Below are positions 21,226 through 32,723 of a stretch of 64,000 bases of DNA, piece by piece (the stretch's first letter is position 1; every line of letters begins with the position of its first letter). A program made the translations under genes and the position numbers. The stretch is from NCBI GenBank assembly GCA_947646735.1, contig CANTFK010000980.1:62001-126000 (forward strand). Reading direction: 5' to 3'. The DNA comes from Peronospora farinosa (Eukaryota > Oomycota > Peronosporomycetes > Peronosporales > Peronosporaceae). The notes beneath the pieces were generated by a model, which made no database searches, was not told the DNA's origin, and saw only the letters and a list, made by a program, of their open reading frames with translations.

Positions 21226-23247
21226 TTACTTCGAATGGCGACTGTGAATCCACGGGTGTTTGAATGCATCTTCCAATCTCATTCGATCATTCGGCTTTCG
21301 TTTGAGTAATCCGGCAATAAAGCTCTTTGCGCTATCACAAATCACTGGCATCGGCGGAAAGTGGTAATCGACGAGTCGAATTCGCTGATACATATCCATC
21401 TGATTTGTGCAGTGAAACGGCGTCGAACCAACTAGCAGCTCATACGTTAGCACACCTAGACTCCAAGAGTCTGTCCGATAGTCGTATGACTCTCCCATCA
21501 CTATTTCCGGGCTCAGATAATCTGGAGTCCCGCAGAATGTCTTGCGAAGATTGTAGGGGCTAGGCGCATGCACTGACCACCCAAAATCAGCAAGTTTGAT
21601 GGTTTTGTTGTACCCTAACAGGAGGTTTTCAGGCTGGGATAGGTCACGAACAAATATATACACACGTTAGTTTGAATGACAAGAATGCGAATAGCGACTG
21701 TCGCTACCTTGATATCCCGGTGAATCACGTTGCAGCTGTGACAGTAGTTCAGAGCTTCAATTACTTGTGCCACATAATGTGCAGCCATGTCATCGGAAAA
21801 ATATTTCCCTCTGGCTAACTCCTTGTATAGTTCTCCATAAGGCGCATATTCGAGCACCAAATATATGCATGAGTCGTCGTAAAAGTAGCCGTGCATGCGC
21901 AAAACGTTGGGGTGGCGAAGTCGCACTTGAATTTCGACCTCGCGCTTTAGGTTACTGGTATCTCCGTTATGCACCAGTGGTGACTTGAAAATGACCTGAT
22001 CACATTGCATCTTAGCAATGGCTTTGTAAAAACGTATTCCTTGAACAGGCTTACCTTGAGAGCAACTGAAACGTTTGTGCACTTCTCCTTCGCCAAATAC
22101 ACGTTTCCAAACTTGCCTTGGCCCAAGTTCTTCGTCACAACAAAGTCGTCAATTGCCCACTTGGATTTTTCTGCCAGTCGCTCGCTAACCGACTGAACGG
22201 ACTTCGGATCGTCAAGTGATGTGCGGCTGGAAAAACTTTTACGTGATGCCCTTCGATCAATGCTGGTCCTTGTTGGTATCTGTGCTGGATCCAATCGAAC
22301 ACGATCGGGAAAAACCAGCTTGCCTTCGGACCGTGGAATTTCAACGTGAATGTTTGCGCTATCATCGTAATCCGGCACAGCTAGAGATAGATGTAGATTC
22401 TTCTTTGCTTGCAACGTAGGACTAAGTGGTATTTCCAGACCAGCATCACTTTTGTTTTCGCTCTCTTTCCTCAAAACATCGTGTGGTACGCGAAGTGCCG
22501 CACCAATACTTCCGAACGAGACCATTTCTCTCGAGGAACCATGTCCCTCTTTCCCTTCCTGCTCTGTCTTGTATGGTGTCACCCCAGCAGCTTCCTCGCT
22601 CTTGCTCTTGTTCTGTCGCATTTGCACACTAACACGCCTTGGACCTGACACCGTATCTGGGGTCGTTTCTTCTGCATCTTCGTCCATCCCTCCATCATCG
22701 CCACTCTCATTTTCTAGCAGCGGTTGCGTGGGCGTCCGCACTCGCTGTGCTCCTCCAGCCAGGGACGGTGCATTAGACATTGGAGAGATGTAACTCCGTC
22801 TTCTGCGTCTCTTCTTGCTAGTCGAGAAAGTGCTGAATTCCATACTTTCCATTGGCGCTGTGGAAGTTGTTTGATCAATCTCAGTATCACTTTTCACCTT
22901 TGCTGAGGTCTTGAACAGCAGCTCCTGCTCCCTTTCCAGCTCCTTTATCGATGCTAATGGCTGTAGATCTCGAGACGCTCGACGAGCTACAGTTACCGGC
23001 ATTTCTCGCTGTTGTTTGGCTACACGCGTACGCTCTGGAGCTCCTCGAGCTTTTCTAAAAACCCCCAAAAAATGAGCTTTCAATTAGCACGTGGTGTATG
23101 GCATTGAAATGGATGCGTTCTGTACCTGTGAGCGATCGCACGACGTGTAGAACGAGAGGCTTTAACGGTTGCATGGACATCATTCTCCTTCTGACGACGT
23201 TTCTCCTCACGCCATCGCTCTAGCGCTAGACGTCGACTATCCGCCAT
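21226..23247 (-). CDS. Aurora-type serine/threonine protein kinase
   Basis: Exons 23126-23247, 22055-23054, 21708-22010 and 21226-21633 join in phase to give 610 residues. About 340 N-terminal residues are disordered and basic, and begin MADSRRLALERWREEKRRQK. The kinase domain follows: glycine loop GQGKFGNVYL, catalytic lysine in SVALK (374), HRDIK (471-475) split from PENLLLG by an intron, ADFGWSVHAPS (490-500), T-loop LRKTFCGTPDY with Thr 507 at the Aurora A T288 position, and SPEI. The ADFGWSVHAPS string is an Aurora signature. Aurora kinases control spindle assembly and chromosome segregation. The 44-nt intron after SVALK is short. The long N-terminal extension is unlike animal Auroras and may hold targeting signals. 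The gene converges with STN1, with only 58 bp between stop codons. Confidence 0.92.
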
Positions 23248-23578
23248 TGTTCCTGACTGGGACGAAATTTACGACTTGATATGAAATGCCGCGGTTTCTA
23301 AACAAAAAGTTGAATATTTAAGTTAAACAATATCATCAAAAATTGTATGAGTTTGTCATATTTGTGAATTTATATGAACATTACGAATTCGAATTTTGGA
23401 AAAATGTCGTACATTGACTTGGTAAGCTAGGAACATTTCATGAAAATTATATAAAATTATAAAAAAATCTTGAAACGTCACAGTGTGCTGGTGCTCATGG
23501 CTTCTTACCGTAGAAAACTTCACGTGTACTCTGGTTCTCAAGCAGACGACCCAAGTTCTCTTCAAGTTCACCAGTCTC
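23248..23578. other. AT-rich gap between the kinase and oxidase genes
   Basis: These 331 bp lie upstream of the Aurora-type gene and downstream of the oxidase stop. The stretch 23297-23470 is very AT-rich. I see no gene or repeat. It should hold the kinase promoter and the oxidase 3' end. Confidence 0.6.
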
Positions 23579-26115
23579 TTACAGACGTGACTGTGAAATT
23601 TCGTCGCGAATTGGCCGTAACAACTCGTACAACGCGACCTTGTCCGACGAGTGGTTCAGTGGATCGTGCTGCGTAGACTCGAACAGAGCCTCGTATACGT
23701 TACCGTCATACCGACCGAGTGTCGAGTTCAGCATGTGATCCGAGAAGTTGAAGCCGTCCACGAGCGTCACGGCGTGAGGGCGGATCAACGCGAGCAGCTC
23801 TTCGATGTTGGCACGGATGATGGGCATTTCACTGGTAAAAACGCACCCGCTCTCCATGAACTCTCCGGCGGTAGCTTCCAGCTGCGTGAGGGCGAATAAA
23901 TGGCACAGCAGGCGCACGACGTTTAGAACCGCAGGTGACGAAATGGATTCTGAAGTAAGGGTTGATGAGGTTTGCACGGCTTCGGCAAACGTCTTGACGA
24001 TAACTAAGCTGGCATATGAATTCGTCAGCTTCAAAGTGTCCATCGAATTGTTTTGCAAGCCAGCAGTGACAGAAGCCTCTGTCGAAATCTTCTTTGCGTA
24101 GAAGCGAAGCTGGTACAGGAAGCGCTGCTCAAAGGCCGCAACGTAACATGGAGGCTCGATCCACTGTCGCTTGGTGCGAGGGTTTACATTTGGCAACTTG
24201 TCGATATTTGCTAGGAATGCCATGGATTCTGGCACTGCACCATTTTTCTTGTACGACGCCAGGATTTTTAGCAGGGCGCGGGCGGTCTTTCGTGCCACAA
24301 AGCAAAAGCATAGACCACTACTTCAGTCAATGGTACCAGGAAAGGAGATCGTTAAAAAGTAGTACACACCTGCACGGAAAGCACCAAATTGTCACCTTCC
24401 GTAGTGACAGTCTGCAGCGCGTCTCCCAGCAAAATCTATAAGAAGACAGCAATTAGTTTGTATAGTAGCCACCTTATTAAGGATCGACAGCGCACCGGTA
24501 GGCCTACAAAAAGAGTTATTGTGAGTATGAAGTACGGACTCGCCTTCCCCAGGCGTACTATAACGTACCACTTGAAAGCAGATAGCCGTGACCACCACAA
24601 GCCTAAAGATTATCACACATTTGGTTAGATATGTATCACACTCGAAGCTGAAACAAGACAACTTGTCGCACCCGACGAGCAGTTTCAATGCCGGCAGTGG
24701 CTAGATCCGTGGTAAAGACCTTTAGTCCACAACTCATCACGTGACCCGCCGTAAGCAAATGTACATCTCCACGCTTCGTTTGTTCCGACAATGTAGCAGC
24801 AAACTGATCCACGCGGTTCCCTGCAGCCATGTTTCAAAGCACAACGTGAGTATCAGTTCGTCCCAGGAACCTCGGCTTGCACAACAATTCACACCAGTTA
24901 GTACGATCGCGTACGCGGCAGCAAGGAGAGGGAGCAAACGGTACTGCTGCGTCTGATAGTCCAGCACACTCAATTCCTCCTTGGACTGCGGGTTGTTGGC
25001 ATCATAGCCTTGCTGTCGAACAGCCGAGTAACGGATAGCGATGGTGCATGCTTTCGCTAAGTTTATACCAGCTGACCGAATAAACACCATCCGCGTTTGC
25101 AACATGGTGAAGTACAGCACCTCCTGAGGAGCTCCCGAGTTCTTTTTGTATCTTCCCTCTCGAGTCACAGTTGCAAATCTCATGCCCATATTTTGTCGTG
25201 AGATGCGAACACAAGTGAATCTACAGTATCCATTGTCTACATTGTTGAATCCGATCTTTGGACCGACGTCACCCAACATCACACCAGGCATCGGCTCGTG
25301 TGTCTTTAAGTCACGCAGCTGTACCATAAAGTTGTGCACGCCGTAGTCCTTGCCACCAAGCAGCAATCTCGCATATACTACTCCAAAGTTGGCGGTACGT
25401 GCCAACGCACCAGGCCACCATTTCATAGACGTCAGCGTAGGTGAGTGGATCTCGAACTCGTCGGTGGCAGGAATGTACGTGGCTGTTGTCTCAAGTCCGC
25501 GCACGTTAGATCCATGTCCCATCTCCGTCTGGGCGTAGCATCCAATCATGCGCCACTTTTTGGCCATCTTCATCCACTGCGTCTGCTGTTCGTCTGTAAA
25601 CAACAGCCCCAGGTTTTTAATGAACATGAGCGTGTGCAACGTCGTGGCGGCCGAGCAGCTCGTGATACCCTGGAAAATGCAACGCAGTTGCTCCGTGTCC
25701 GTCTCATTCAGACGGTTGCGATACGCAATGATCTCCACTCTGGCCGACATTTGCATCGCTCGTTTATATTGCTCTCCGCGCGTCAAGTAATTCATGTTTT
25801 CATGATTAAATACGGGATCGTGTACCAACAGTTGCTCCAGTTGCTCCAGTTTCTCCACCGACTTTTTGCTCTTGTGCAGCACGTACGCCAAGTCACGGGC
25901 AGACACAGGACTGCCTTTGCGTTCGGCTTCCAGTTGTGATAACATATGAACGGGATACCTGATTCTTGAGCTTCAGGTCGATGATTTTGTAATGAATAGG
26001 GGGTGTTTACAAATGAAATCTGTGACGTGTGAGAAAACGTTTCTTGTCCTCTCATAGCAAGCTGAACCAAAACTTACTCAGCTCCTCGTCCATCTTGGTA
26101 TTTATAGTTGCTCAT
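23579..26115 (-). CDS. ACOX1: Peroxisomal acyl-CoA oxidase
   Basis: Seven exons (26078-26115, 24895-25958, 24672-24820, 24569-24602, 24496-24503, 24370-24435, 23579-24286) close in phase to give 688 residues, the usual family length. Landmarks: CYAQTEMGHGSNVRGLETTA (the FAD/substrate motif), MKWWPGAL, the GIETARRACGGHGY motif spanning an intron, SSGLP across the microexon, then TTEGDNLVLSVQTARALL. The protein ends SRL, a type 1 peroxisomal targeting signal. It makes trans-2-enoyl-CoA plus H2O2 in the first step of peroxisomal beta-oxidation. Exon 5 is only 8 nt, required for frame and for the conserved GLP. The first exon, MSNYKYQDGRGA, is the least certain; the ATG at 25945 is an alternative start. 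Its ATG at 26115 overlaps the end of the upstream gene by 14 bp. Confidence 0.95.
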
Positions 26116-27273
26116 GTTTTGGGCTCGCAAATCTCGTCTCAGCTTTGTCAAAAGCACTTCTCCGTTTCTTTGAAGATGAGGAGGTGGCCCCGGGCGGCGG
26201 CCTCGTGCTTCGTCTTTTTGCTGTAGATCCTTGGCTCGAAACCGAATCTTGTTGGCCCCCCAATGTCGAGCTAAAATACATATCGACAGATGCCTGCCAC
26301 TTCTGCAACGCATAGCCATTAAAATGCTCCCATACATGTTCAAGCATGCTGGCATACGGATCTTCCTGATCGATTGAGGGTGGCGGGTGAAGAACGGGAG
26401 GAGGTCCAGGAGCCGGAGGCGGGTCCTTCAGCGTGCCCATACTTCTTTCTTCTTGACGCCGCACAACCTTTGCTAGCTGCGAGATCATCGCATTCGCTCT
26501 AATTTTGCTGTCTAGTCCGCCGACAGATGTCTCCAGATGGTGCCCATCCTCTAACGTTGTTGCAAAACGGAGGCTGTACGAGGGATTGCCATGTACAGGG
26601 CTCGCTTTTACTGCCATACGAATTTGTGAGGTCACTTGTGTTTCCCCCACTTCATTTTCTTGGCGATTTTCTGGTTGACTGCTGGTATTCATACTTTGCT
26701 GATCGGTTCTCGTCTCGGAACTTGACTGCCAGCTCGTCTCACTTGTCAACACGACAAGAGGAATAACGACAGCTTTTCGAATCCATTTGAACAGATTGTC
26801 GCTGTAGTGCTTCACATTGAAGTCTCGCGGTTGTAGCGTAATCAATTCGTGCAAAATCAATGTTGCTAGTTTGTCCTTGAGGATTGCCTCCTTGTCTATC
26901 AGCGCTGTAATGGCGTCCACTGTCTCTGAGCATGAATACGGATGTTGATCCTGGAAGAGCTGCCAGTTGAAGCCTACAAGCATTTCACGCGTGAATGCTT
27001 GCACGTTCGCTTTTGTTAGAAGACATAATGCCTGCTGCTGCAGTACATGGTCTTCAATCAGCTGTGTCATATACTCTTCAATAACAATGCCCATGGCAAC
27101 TGCAGCCGAGTCTTCAAAGGTTCCAATGAGCTCCCCAATGTTTGATGCCTTGATGCTCGCCACGTACACTAAATAGTCTACCAAATCCTATCGCGTGTAA
27201 CAAATAGCAAATTAAACAGTCATTTTCCGAATGTTTTCGATAATGGTATACGTATACGTACATCAGGTGGCAT
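26102..27273 (-). CDS. Unidentified protein with proline-rich centre and basic tail
   Basis: Exons 27262-27273 and 26102-27187 join in phase across a 74-nt intron (GTACGT...TAG) to give 365 residues beginning MPPDDLVDYLVYVASIKASN. The first 140 residues are predicted helical and compact (EEYMTQLIEDHVLQQQALCL, then LIDKEAILKDKLATLILHEL), followed by a serine/glutamine linker. A proline-rich segment lies near 265-285 (PPPAPGPPPVLHPPP), then DPYASMLEHVWEHFNGYALQ with a conserved look, and a basic tail (about 330-353) with KRRSTR and SSSSKKRRS, a likely nuclear signal. I do not recognise the family. A nuclear transcription-associated role is plausible from the tail but not shown. Its stop codon overlaps the predicted start of the oxidase gene, and its start overlaps the possible end of the KPGRER-repeat gene. 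Confidence 0.65.
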
Positions 27274-28904
27274 TGTAGCGTTTCGGTCTGTATAAGAGCA
27301 GCGAAAATATCACACCAACGCTGTAAGTCACGTGCATTGGGATGGCTAAAGTTCCTGAAAATGACGACCTACCAAGTTCAAACACATAGTTCTCCAGTCC
27401 GCGGCAAACTTCATCCTGCATTGCTTCACTTATAAACTGGAGAAACCACGGGTGCAAGAGTATTAGTCTATCGCGGCATGGGCTGGATAAAAGGAGCATG
27501 CCATGCATAACTTACCGCAGCAGGCGCCGGACGACACCTGGCTCGTCCATTTCGAGGCTCAATGCCCTCTAGGAGTGTACATCCTTCTGACCGAAATAAA
27601 TCGTGATACGAGGCCGGATGGTATTCAGCATCAACCATCCTCGCGGTCATCGTGCGCGGAACGACACTTTTAGTGCTGGGAGGGAGTACTTCTGAGCCCA
27701 GTCCATCATCCAATCCATCATCATAGTCACTTTCCAACCCTTCATCGCCAAGAAATGTTGTAATCTTCTTGCTGCGATAAATATTATCACTCGTCGGAAA
27801 ACCCGTAGCTCTCTTTATGCGCCGGACACGTTCAATCTCTTTCAGCACTTTTGCTTCCTTCTCCTTTGTAGCAGCAGCTCCTCCATGCCGATGCATGAGC
27901 ACAAAGCAGTTACATACTGCCTTCTCTTCTTCTTTTGTTAGCTTCATGTCAAGTTCCGGGTGTCTCTTTATCCATAAGAGTCGTTGGTGCAGGATACAAC
28001 GACAATGGCTAAAACCGTGTGGCTGTCGACAGCCATGACAAAGTGCGCAACGCATCGTAGGTTTAATCAAAGTGCAACTACAGGCACGTGACTCCTGACA
28101 CAAGGCACGACGTCGACGTCCCGTTAATCCACAGACACAATGCAACTCCACACATCTGCTACAGGACGCACATGCTTCAGAGCTGGAGCAACCGCAACGA
28201 GGATACGATAGAGGCTCTGGTTTACGACCTAGAGGCACTCGAATAGGAGCTGCAACCTTTTCCAGTTCAACACCGTTTTTCTTGATGTATCTAGCCAAGT
28301 ACGCCATACGCTCTCTTCCTGGTTTCTTGGCAAGAAATTCCTCGCGATTCATGCCCTTTGGCCAGGCAAAATTCGTCGGTATCGGCTTCTTCGGTGCAGA
28401 CTTCGACTCGAGTCCATGTTTTTTTCGATAGTTGTCCATCAACTCTTGACGCTCTCTTCCTGGCTTTAAAGATCTGTAAGACTTGGTGCTTACACCTTTC
28501 GGCCACCATCCTTTGCGTTTGGGACGACCATTTGTCATCGTAGCAGATGAATTGGTCTTGGGTATGAGCGTATCAGCATCAGCTCGTAGCCATGGCCGGC
28601 TAACTACCGGCGGAGATGAAGGCGCATTGAATTGGCGCTTTTTCTCGCCGTGCCGCTTTCTTACGCGTTTTAAATACGCCTGGCGCTCCTTGCCGGGCTT
28701 CAAAGCGCGGAGCAACTTGTGGTTAATGTACTTGAGATGCTTGGGATGTCCCAAATCCCCTAGACGAGTGACGACCTGCATAGACGCATCAGTAGAAGTT
28801 GCAGAATCAGTGGCTGTTCTTGCAGGTGTAATCGTTGCTGTCGTGACGTTGTCAGTGGCTGTCACAGCCTCAGATATCGACGGAGTATCCGCGTTCTCTT
28901 CCAT
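27263..28904 (-). CDS. Protein with three KPGRER repeats and a cysteine-rich domain
   Basis: Exon 1 (27516-28904) encodes 463 residues from MEENADTPS; an in-frame ATG at 28937 would add 11. Three repeats of about 30 residues occur at roughly 53-86, 134-164 and 181-211. They share a pattern like (W)PKG-x7-LKPGRERQ-x-YL-x2-YRKKHG. A cysteine-rich region at 237-303 (for example CGCSSSEACASCSRC, then CALCHGC and HCRC) looks like a zinc-binding module. An acidic tail follows. A strong intron (27437-27515, GTAAGT, CTAAT branch, CAG) leads to a second exon starting FISEAMQDEVCRGLENYVFE. How that exon ends is unclear: unspliced it stops at 27263. If the intron is skipped, the protein stops at 27468. 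I know no family with this repeat; nuclear nucleic-acid binding is a guess from the basic repeats. Confidence 0.72.
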
Positions 28905-29048
28905 TCGTGTAACAAACAAATAAATATCAAATGTCAATGCAATAGTGTATACAAGATGTATTATTATCCGGATACCGTATTTCTACCTTTCCTAAAAATG
29001 ACAATAGCCGCTTATGAAATATTACCGAAATTCACTCTTTGTAGCAAT

Positions 29049-29535
29049 ATGGAGAATGTGAAGAGAGGAAAACTTAAGCTCAAGAACGGTAGCAAACTGA
29101 AAGTGTCGTCCAAGCGCAAGAATAAAAAGAAGAAGGAGAGCAAGCGTGAAGAGAATGAAGAAGAAAAGCGCCATGATCAGGAGATAATCGGTGACGTGGA
29201 GGTGGACACGGAGGAAATGACCCCAGCACAACGTCGACACGCCGAGCACCAGAAGAAAAGGGTCTGTCTATTTGTGTATTATTTCGTGCCGATACAACAG
29301 TCAGTTTAATGCTGTGATGTTGCAATGTTTCAGGAGCAAGAGGAGATAAAAAAGTTGGCGTCAAAGACGTACAGAGAGCGCATCGAAGAGCTCAATCAGC
29401 ACCTTGGCAGTCTCACAGAACATCACGATGTGCCTCGCGTAAGTTATTTCTTACTGTATTGTATTGTGCATAAGCTGTCTAAGCTCGTTATTTGTGTTCA
29501 ATGATGAGCAGGTTTCTGCTGCTGGCAACGGATAA
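29049..29535 (+). CDS. FAM32A: FAM32A-like spliceosomal protein
   Basis: Exons 29049-29261, 29334-29438 and 29512-29535 join in phase to give 113 residues. The N-terminus carries GKLKLKNGSKLKV followed by a lysine-rich stretch (KRKNKKKKESKREENEEEKR). The middle has MTPAQRRHAEHQKKR. The C-terminal signature KLASKTYRERIEELNQHLGS, then LTEHHDVPRVS, matches the KASKTHKQRVEDFNRHLDTLTEHYDIPKVS segment of FAM32A. That protein sits at the catalytic centre of the human post-branching spliceosome, where its C-terminus helps exon ligation. The short last exon (7 codons) encodes the terminal tail. Length and order match the family, so I am confident in the homology. Confidence 0.92.
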
Positions 29536-29720
29536 GCTGTTGTTTCCATTGGCGACGACAGCGAGATGTGTCAGTCGTTGCGCAATGAAAGGCAGTAGCC
29601 TCAGCCACGTGCTACTCTATAGTCTATAAATTCATGTTTGTATCCAGTTCACATTTTCAGACTGAACCACATTTACTCCTACTAACAAACTCAGGCTTCA
29701 TCTTTCCAGCTACGCATGAG

Positions 29721-32477
29721 CTACGTATCTTCATCATTGTCGTCCGATGTAAGCGCATTGTACGCAATACACTGCTTGTTTGTCGACCAGTTGCGCTGTC
29801 TTGGATCACCGCAGGAGAAATACAATTCGCACAGATGAGTACTCGTGCTGTGGCAACCCATTGGAGATGATTTCTTGCAGCGAATCTCCTGCACTAGACC
29901 ACCCAATTCATCTACCTGTGGAACGATATCCTTCCTAGGCTTCATTGTCAGAACATAATCACGAACGTCTCGTGAGGTGATGTCAAAGCGTCCTACGGAG
30001 TAGAGTAATCCAGGTCCTGAGAATGACACGGCGCTCGTTTTAGTCTTGGCACCGATCATAGCAGCAATAGATCCACCTAGACTATGTCCAGTGATCACAA
30101 GGTTGTCCCCCACACGAGCACGTGTATCAACAGCATGATTCAGCACGTCCGTATAAACAGGCGACGGCATCACACTCGAGATGAGACGCATGGACAACAT
30201 TCTCACCACGAAAGCGCGAGGCAACTGCTTTAGGAGTGGCAAAAAGATGTTTGCTGCCTGCATAATGCAGATGCCGAACCAGAAATGCAAATCCTCAAGA
30301 GCCTCCGTTGCGGTGGCTGTACCTCGAATCGCGATGACCGTCAAATTGACTGCCGGAAAGTAAATCTTCATCCAGGTTTGCCCATCCGTAATCTCGTTGT
30401 TGCGTGCAACATATTTCCAGTCTTCTAACTCTGTTCCGTTAAAACGATTTTCGAGTGCAGATTTCTGGATAGCTGTGCTGGAGCCATAGGCAGCGTCGGC
30501 TATCAACGCTAAATCCAGCACGGAGAGTCCATGATATCGTAGGCTACAAGCCGCGTACTCAGACGTATCGTCGAAGTTGATCACTTTTCCGCTAAGGATA
30601 ACTGAAGCTGAAACATCATGGGTGATTTTGAGCTCGCTGGTTACCAATTCAGTCGAGTTGTCAAATGTGCCCAGCTGAAAAGCACCACCATGTACGAAAG
30701 TGCCGATGATGAAAGATGACGAAAAGAAAAATAGTGATACGACGACGAAAGCCGAAATGAATTTCCGGAACATTTGGCCAAAGATCTGCGGGAATCGCTT
30801 TTGTACGACAGAGCTCAAGGAAATAAGGCACATACCCATTACAGGCCATCCGATGAAAAAAGATTCCAGCGAAAGCAAAGCTGACCCGATCACGAGCACC
30901 AACAAAATCACACCACGGACGTTTAGAGAGAGATGCTGCCACGGGTTGCACGCACGCACCCATACCTGCATTTGCTGGAGACGCGAGACATACACAGACG
31001 TAGCACGTGATCGGCCAGCATTCGGACTAGATTCTGCACCAGATCTGGCAGCAATTGTCAATGTTTGGTCAGGATCTCCAGCTGCTGCAGTCGGAATAGT
31101 AATCCCATCGGCAGGCATCTTGCTTTGTTTCTTGTCTTTCTTGAATTTGTTACAACAAGTCCAATGCGTTGGATGCAGCGCAAGCCCCACGTAATGGAAG
31201 AAACGAAAGCCGACAGTCAACAGCCACAAGTGTTCTGCGCGCTTTTCTCGCTCAAAAGTGCGAACAGCACGACGCATGATACGCCTCCGACGGCGATAGT
31301 TGCTCACAAGGACGCGCATTTTACCATTACGGCTGCTCCAAAAATGCGCTATCATCCACAGCAGCAGGTATACGCTGACACACCAGAAACCCATCTGCAC
31401 GTAGGCCAAGAATGCGCCCGATATTGACCAAGTTGTCGCGAGCTTTATAACCATTGAAGCTGCCGTCGCCACCTCAAAAAGCACAGGACACACAATGTCC
31501 ACAGCAACAAACGTCGATAGATCGATTGCTGGTCCTTCATCCTGCACCTTTCTAATAAGAATAGTGGTATTTATAGCTGCCTGCGCGCGCTTCCATCGTT
31601 TTTTCGCACTCTTCTTCGGTGAGCTTTCACCTACTGCCGACAGCCTCGCACTGCGCGCTTCCATCGTTTCTGCTGCATCCTGTTGCTTTACCGCAGCCGC
31701 TTCCTTGCGCTGCCAGGCTTCGTCGTCTTCCTCCTTGTCATCGTCCAAGAACGGATCATTCTTCGCCGTCAGCAGTAACGGCCCTATTGTCTGCAATTTC
31801 CCGCCAGGAACTACACTCGTCTGGCTTCTCTGCAGCTCGTCGTCTTGTATTGCATTCTCTTCATGTATTTGGTCATCCAATTCTTCCATCTCCTTTAGCT
31901 CCGTTCGATGGCGAAGATAGTGAATTACAACAGCCAGCGCGAGTCGAAAGTTTGGGAGCGAGCCGTCTGACTTGTCGAGTGCATCCAGAAAGAATCTCGA
32001 GGCTTCCTCAAAGATGTAGGACAGAAAAAATAGCACCACCGGCAGTAGCACCAAGAAAATCACTGCTCGTACTGTATAATGGTCGTCAAACTTGGCACTT
32101 GGTAGGAAAATGGCAAAGAAAATCTCCATCAATAGCGTGAAGGAGAACATGAGCACCATCATGGCCACCAGGAACGACAGATAGCTAAAGCGGACTTGAC
32201 ACAGTATCCGGTAGAAGCGCCATTTACTGGAAGCTTGGTCGTACACCTGCAGCTCTTCCTCTCTCCCTTCAGCCGTCGCTAGGACAATGTTTTCTTGTTC
32301 GTATACGTTCTTCAAACGATCAGAGTACCCAATGGTGGCGTCTCGTAACAGGTGGGGAGGGCTACACGAGACTTCAAACGGTCCATGCGTGACGTCCAAT
32401 GAGACAGAAGATGTGCGTCCAAGACGATTATCCTCCAGTATCGGCATGTCTCCACCTCGTTCAGTTTGAGCAGCCAT
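29721..32477 (-). CDS. Multi-span membrane lipase, class 3 (paralogue 1)
   Basis: This intronless gene encodes 918 residues. Two hydrophobic spans lie near 95-125 (LSFLVAMMVLMFSFTLLMEI) and 135-160, more near 335-390, and two near 530-610. The alpha/beta hydrolase domain is C-terminal. The catalytic serine is in GHSLGG (Ser 799), the likely aspartate is in PRKDIVPQVD (Asp 850) and the likely histidine in CHSTSTH (His 876). The class 3 lipase element VIAIRGTATATEAL is also present. The membrane spans ahead of a class 3 lipase domain recall diacylglycerol lipases, although the spacing differs. It probably acts on membrane glycerolipids. A close paralogue lies at 55079-57795 in the opposite orientation, sharing LMEIFFAIFLPSA, FVSNYRRR-type and the active-site blocks. 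Confidence 0.88.
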   Translation of the reverse strand: MAAQTERGGDMPILEDNRLGRTSSVSLDVTHGPFEVSCSPPHLLRDATIGYSDRLKNVYEQENIVLATAEGREEELQVYDQASSKWRFYRILCQVRFSYLSFLVAMMVLMFSFTLLMEIFFAIFLPSAKFDDHYTVRAVIFLVLLPVVLFFLSYIFEEASRFFLDALDKSDGSLPNFRLALAVVIHYLRHRTELKEMEELDDQIHEENAIQDDELQRSQTSVVPGGKLQTIGPLLLTAKNDPFLDDDKEEDDEAWQRKEAAAVKQQDAAETMEARSARLSAVGESSPKKSAKKRWKRAQAAINTTILIRKVQDEGPAIDLSTFVAVDIVCPVLFEVATAASMVIKLATTWSISGAFLAYVQMGFWCVSVYLLLWMIAHFWSSRNGKMRVLVSNYRRRRRIMRRAVRTFEREKRAEHLWLLTVGFRFFHYVGLALHPTHWTCCNKFKKDKKQSKMPADGITIPTAAAGDPDQTLTIAARSGAESSPNAGRSRATSVYVSRLQQMQVWVRACNPWQHLSLNVRGVILLVLVIGSALLSLESFFIGWPVMGMCLISLSSVVQKRFPQIFGQMFRKFISAFVVVSLFFFSSSFIIGTFVHGGAFQLGTFDNSTELVTSELKITHDVSASVILSGKVINFDDTSEYAACSLRYHGLSVLDLALIADAAYGSSTAIQKSALENRFNGTELEDWKYVARNNEITDGQTWMKIYFPAVNLTVIAIRGTATATEALEDLHFWFGICIMQAANIFLPLLKQLPRAFVVRMLSMRLISSVMPSPVYTDVLNHAVDTRARVGDNLVITGHSLGGSIAAMIGAKTKTSAVSFSGPGLLYSVGRFDITSRDVRDYVLTMKPRKDIVPQVDELGGLVQEIRCKKSSPMGCHSTSTHLCELYFSCGDPRQRNWSTNKQCIAYNALTSDDNDEDT

Positions 32478-32723
32478 AAGCTTTAGTGCACGGTATACCT
32501 CGTATTATCGATGTGCTTGATGTAGTGACGGCTTGACGTTTTATTATACCGTTGCTATTAACATTTCCATGAGTTTCAAGACGTACAAAATAAGTAGGAA
32601 AAAATTGCTAGATTCACACCGAATAGAGCAGCTCCGTATAATAAATAACATGTGATTATAATAAAATACCAGCAAAGTATTCCTTCCTAGAGGTCAGCAT
32701 GGAATTCCAATTAATTATTAATA

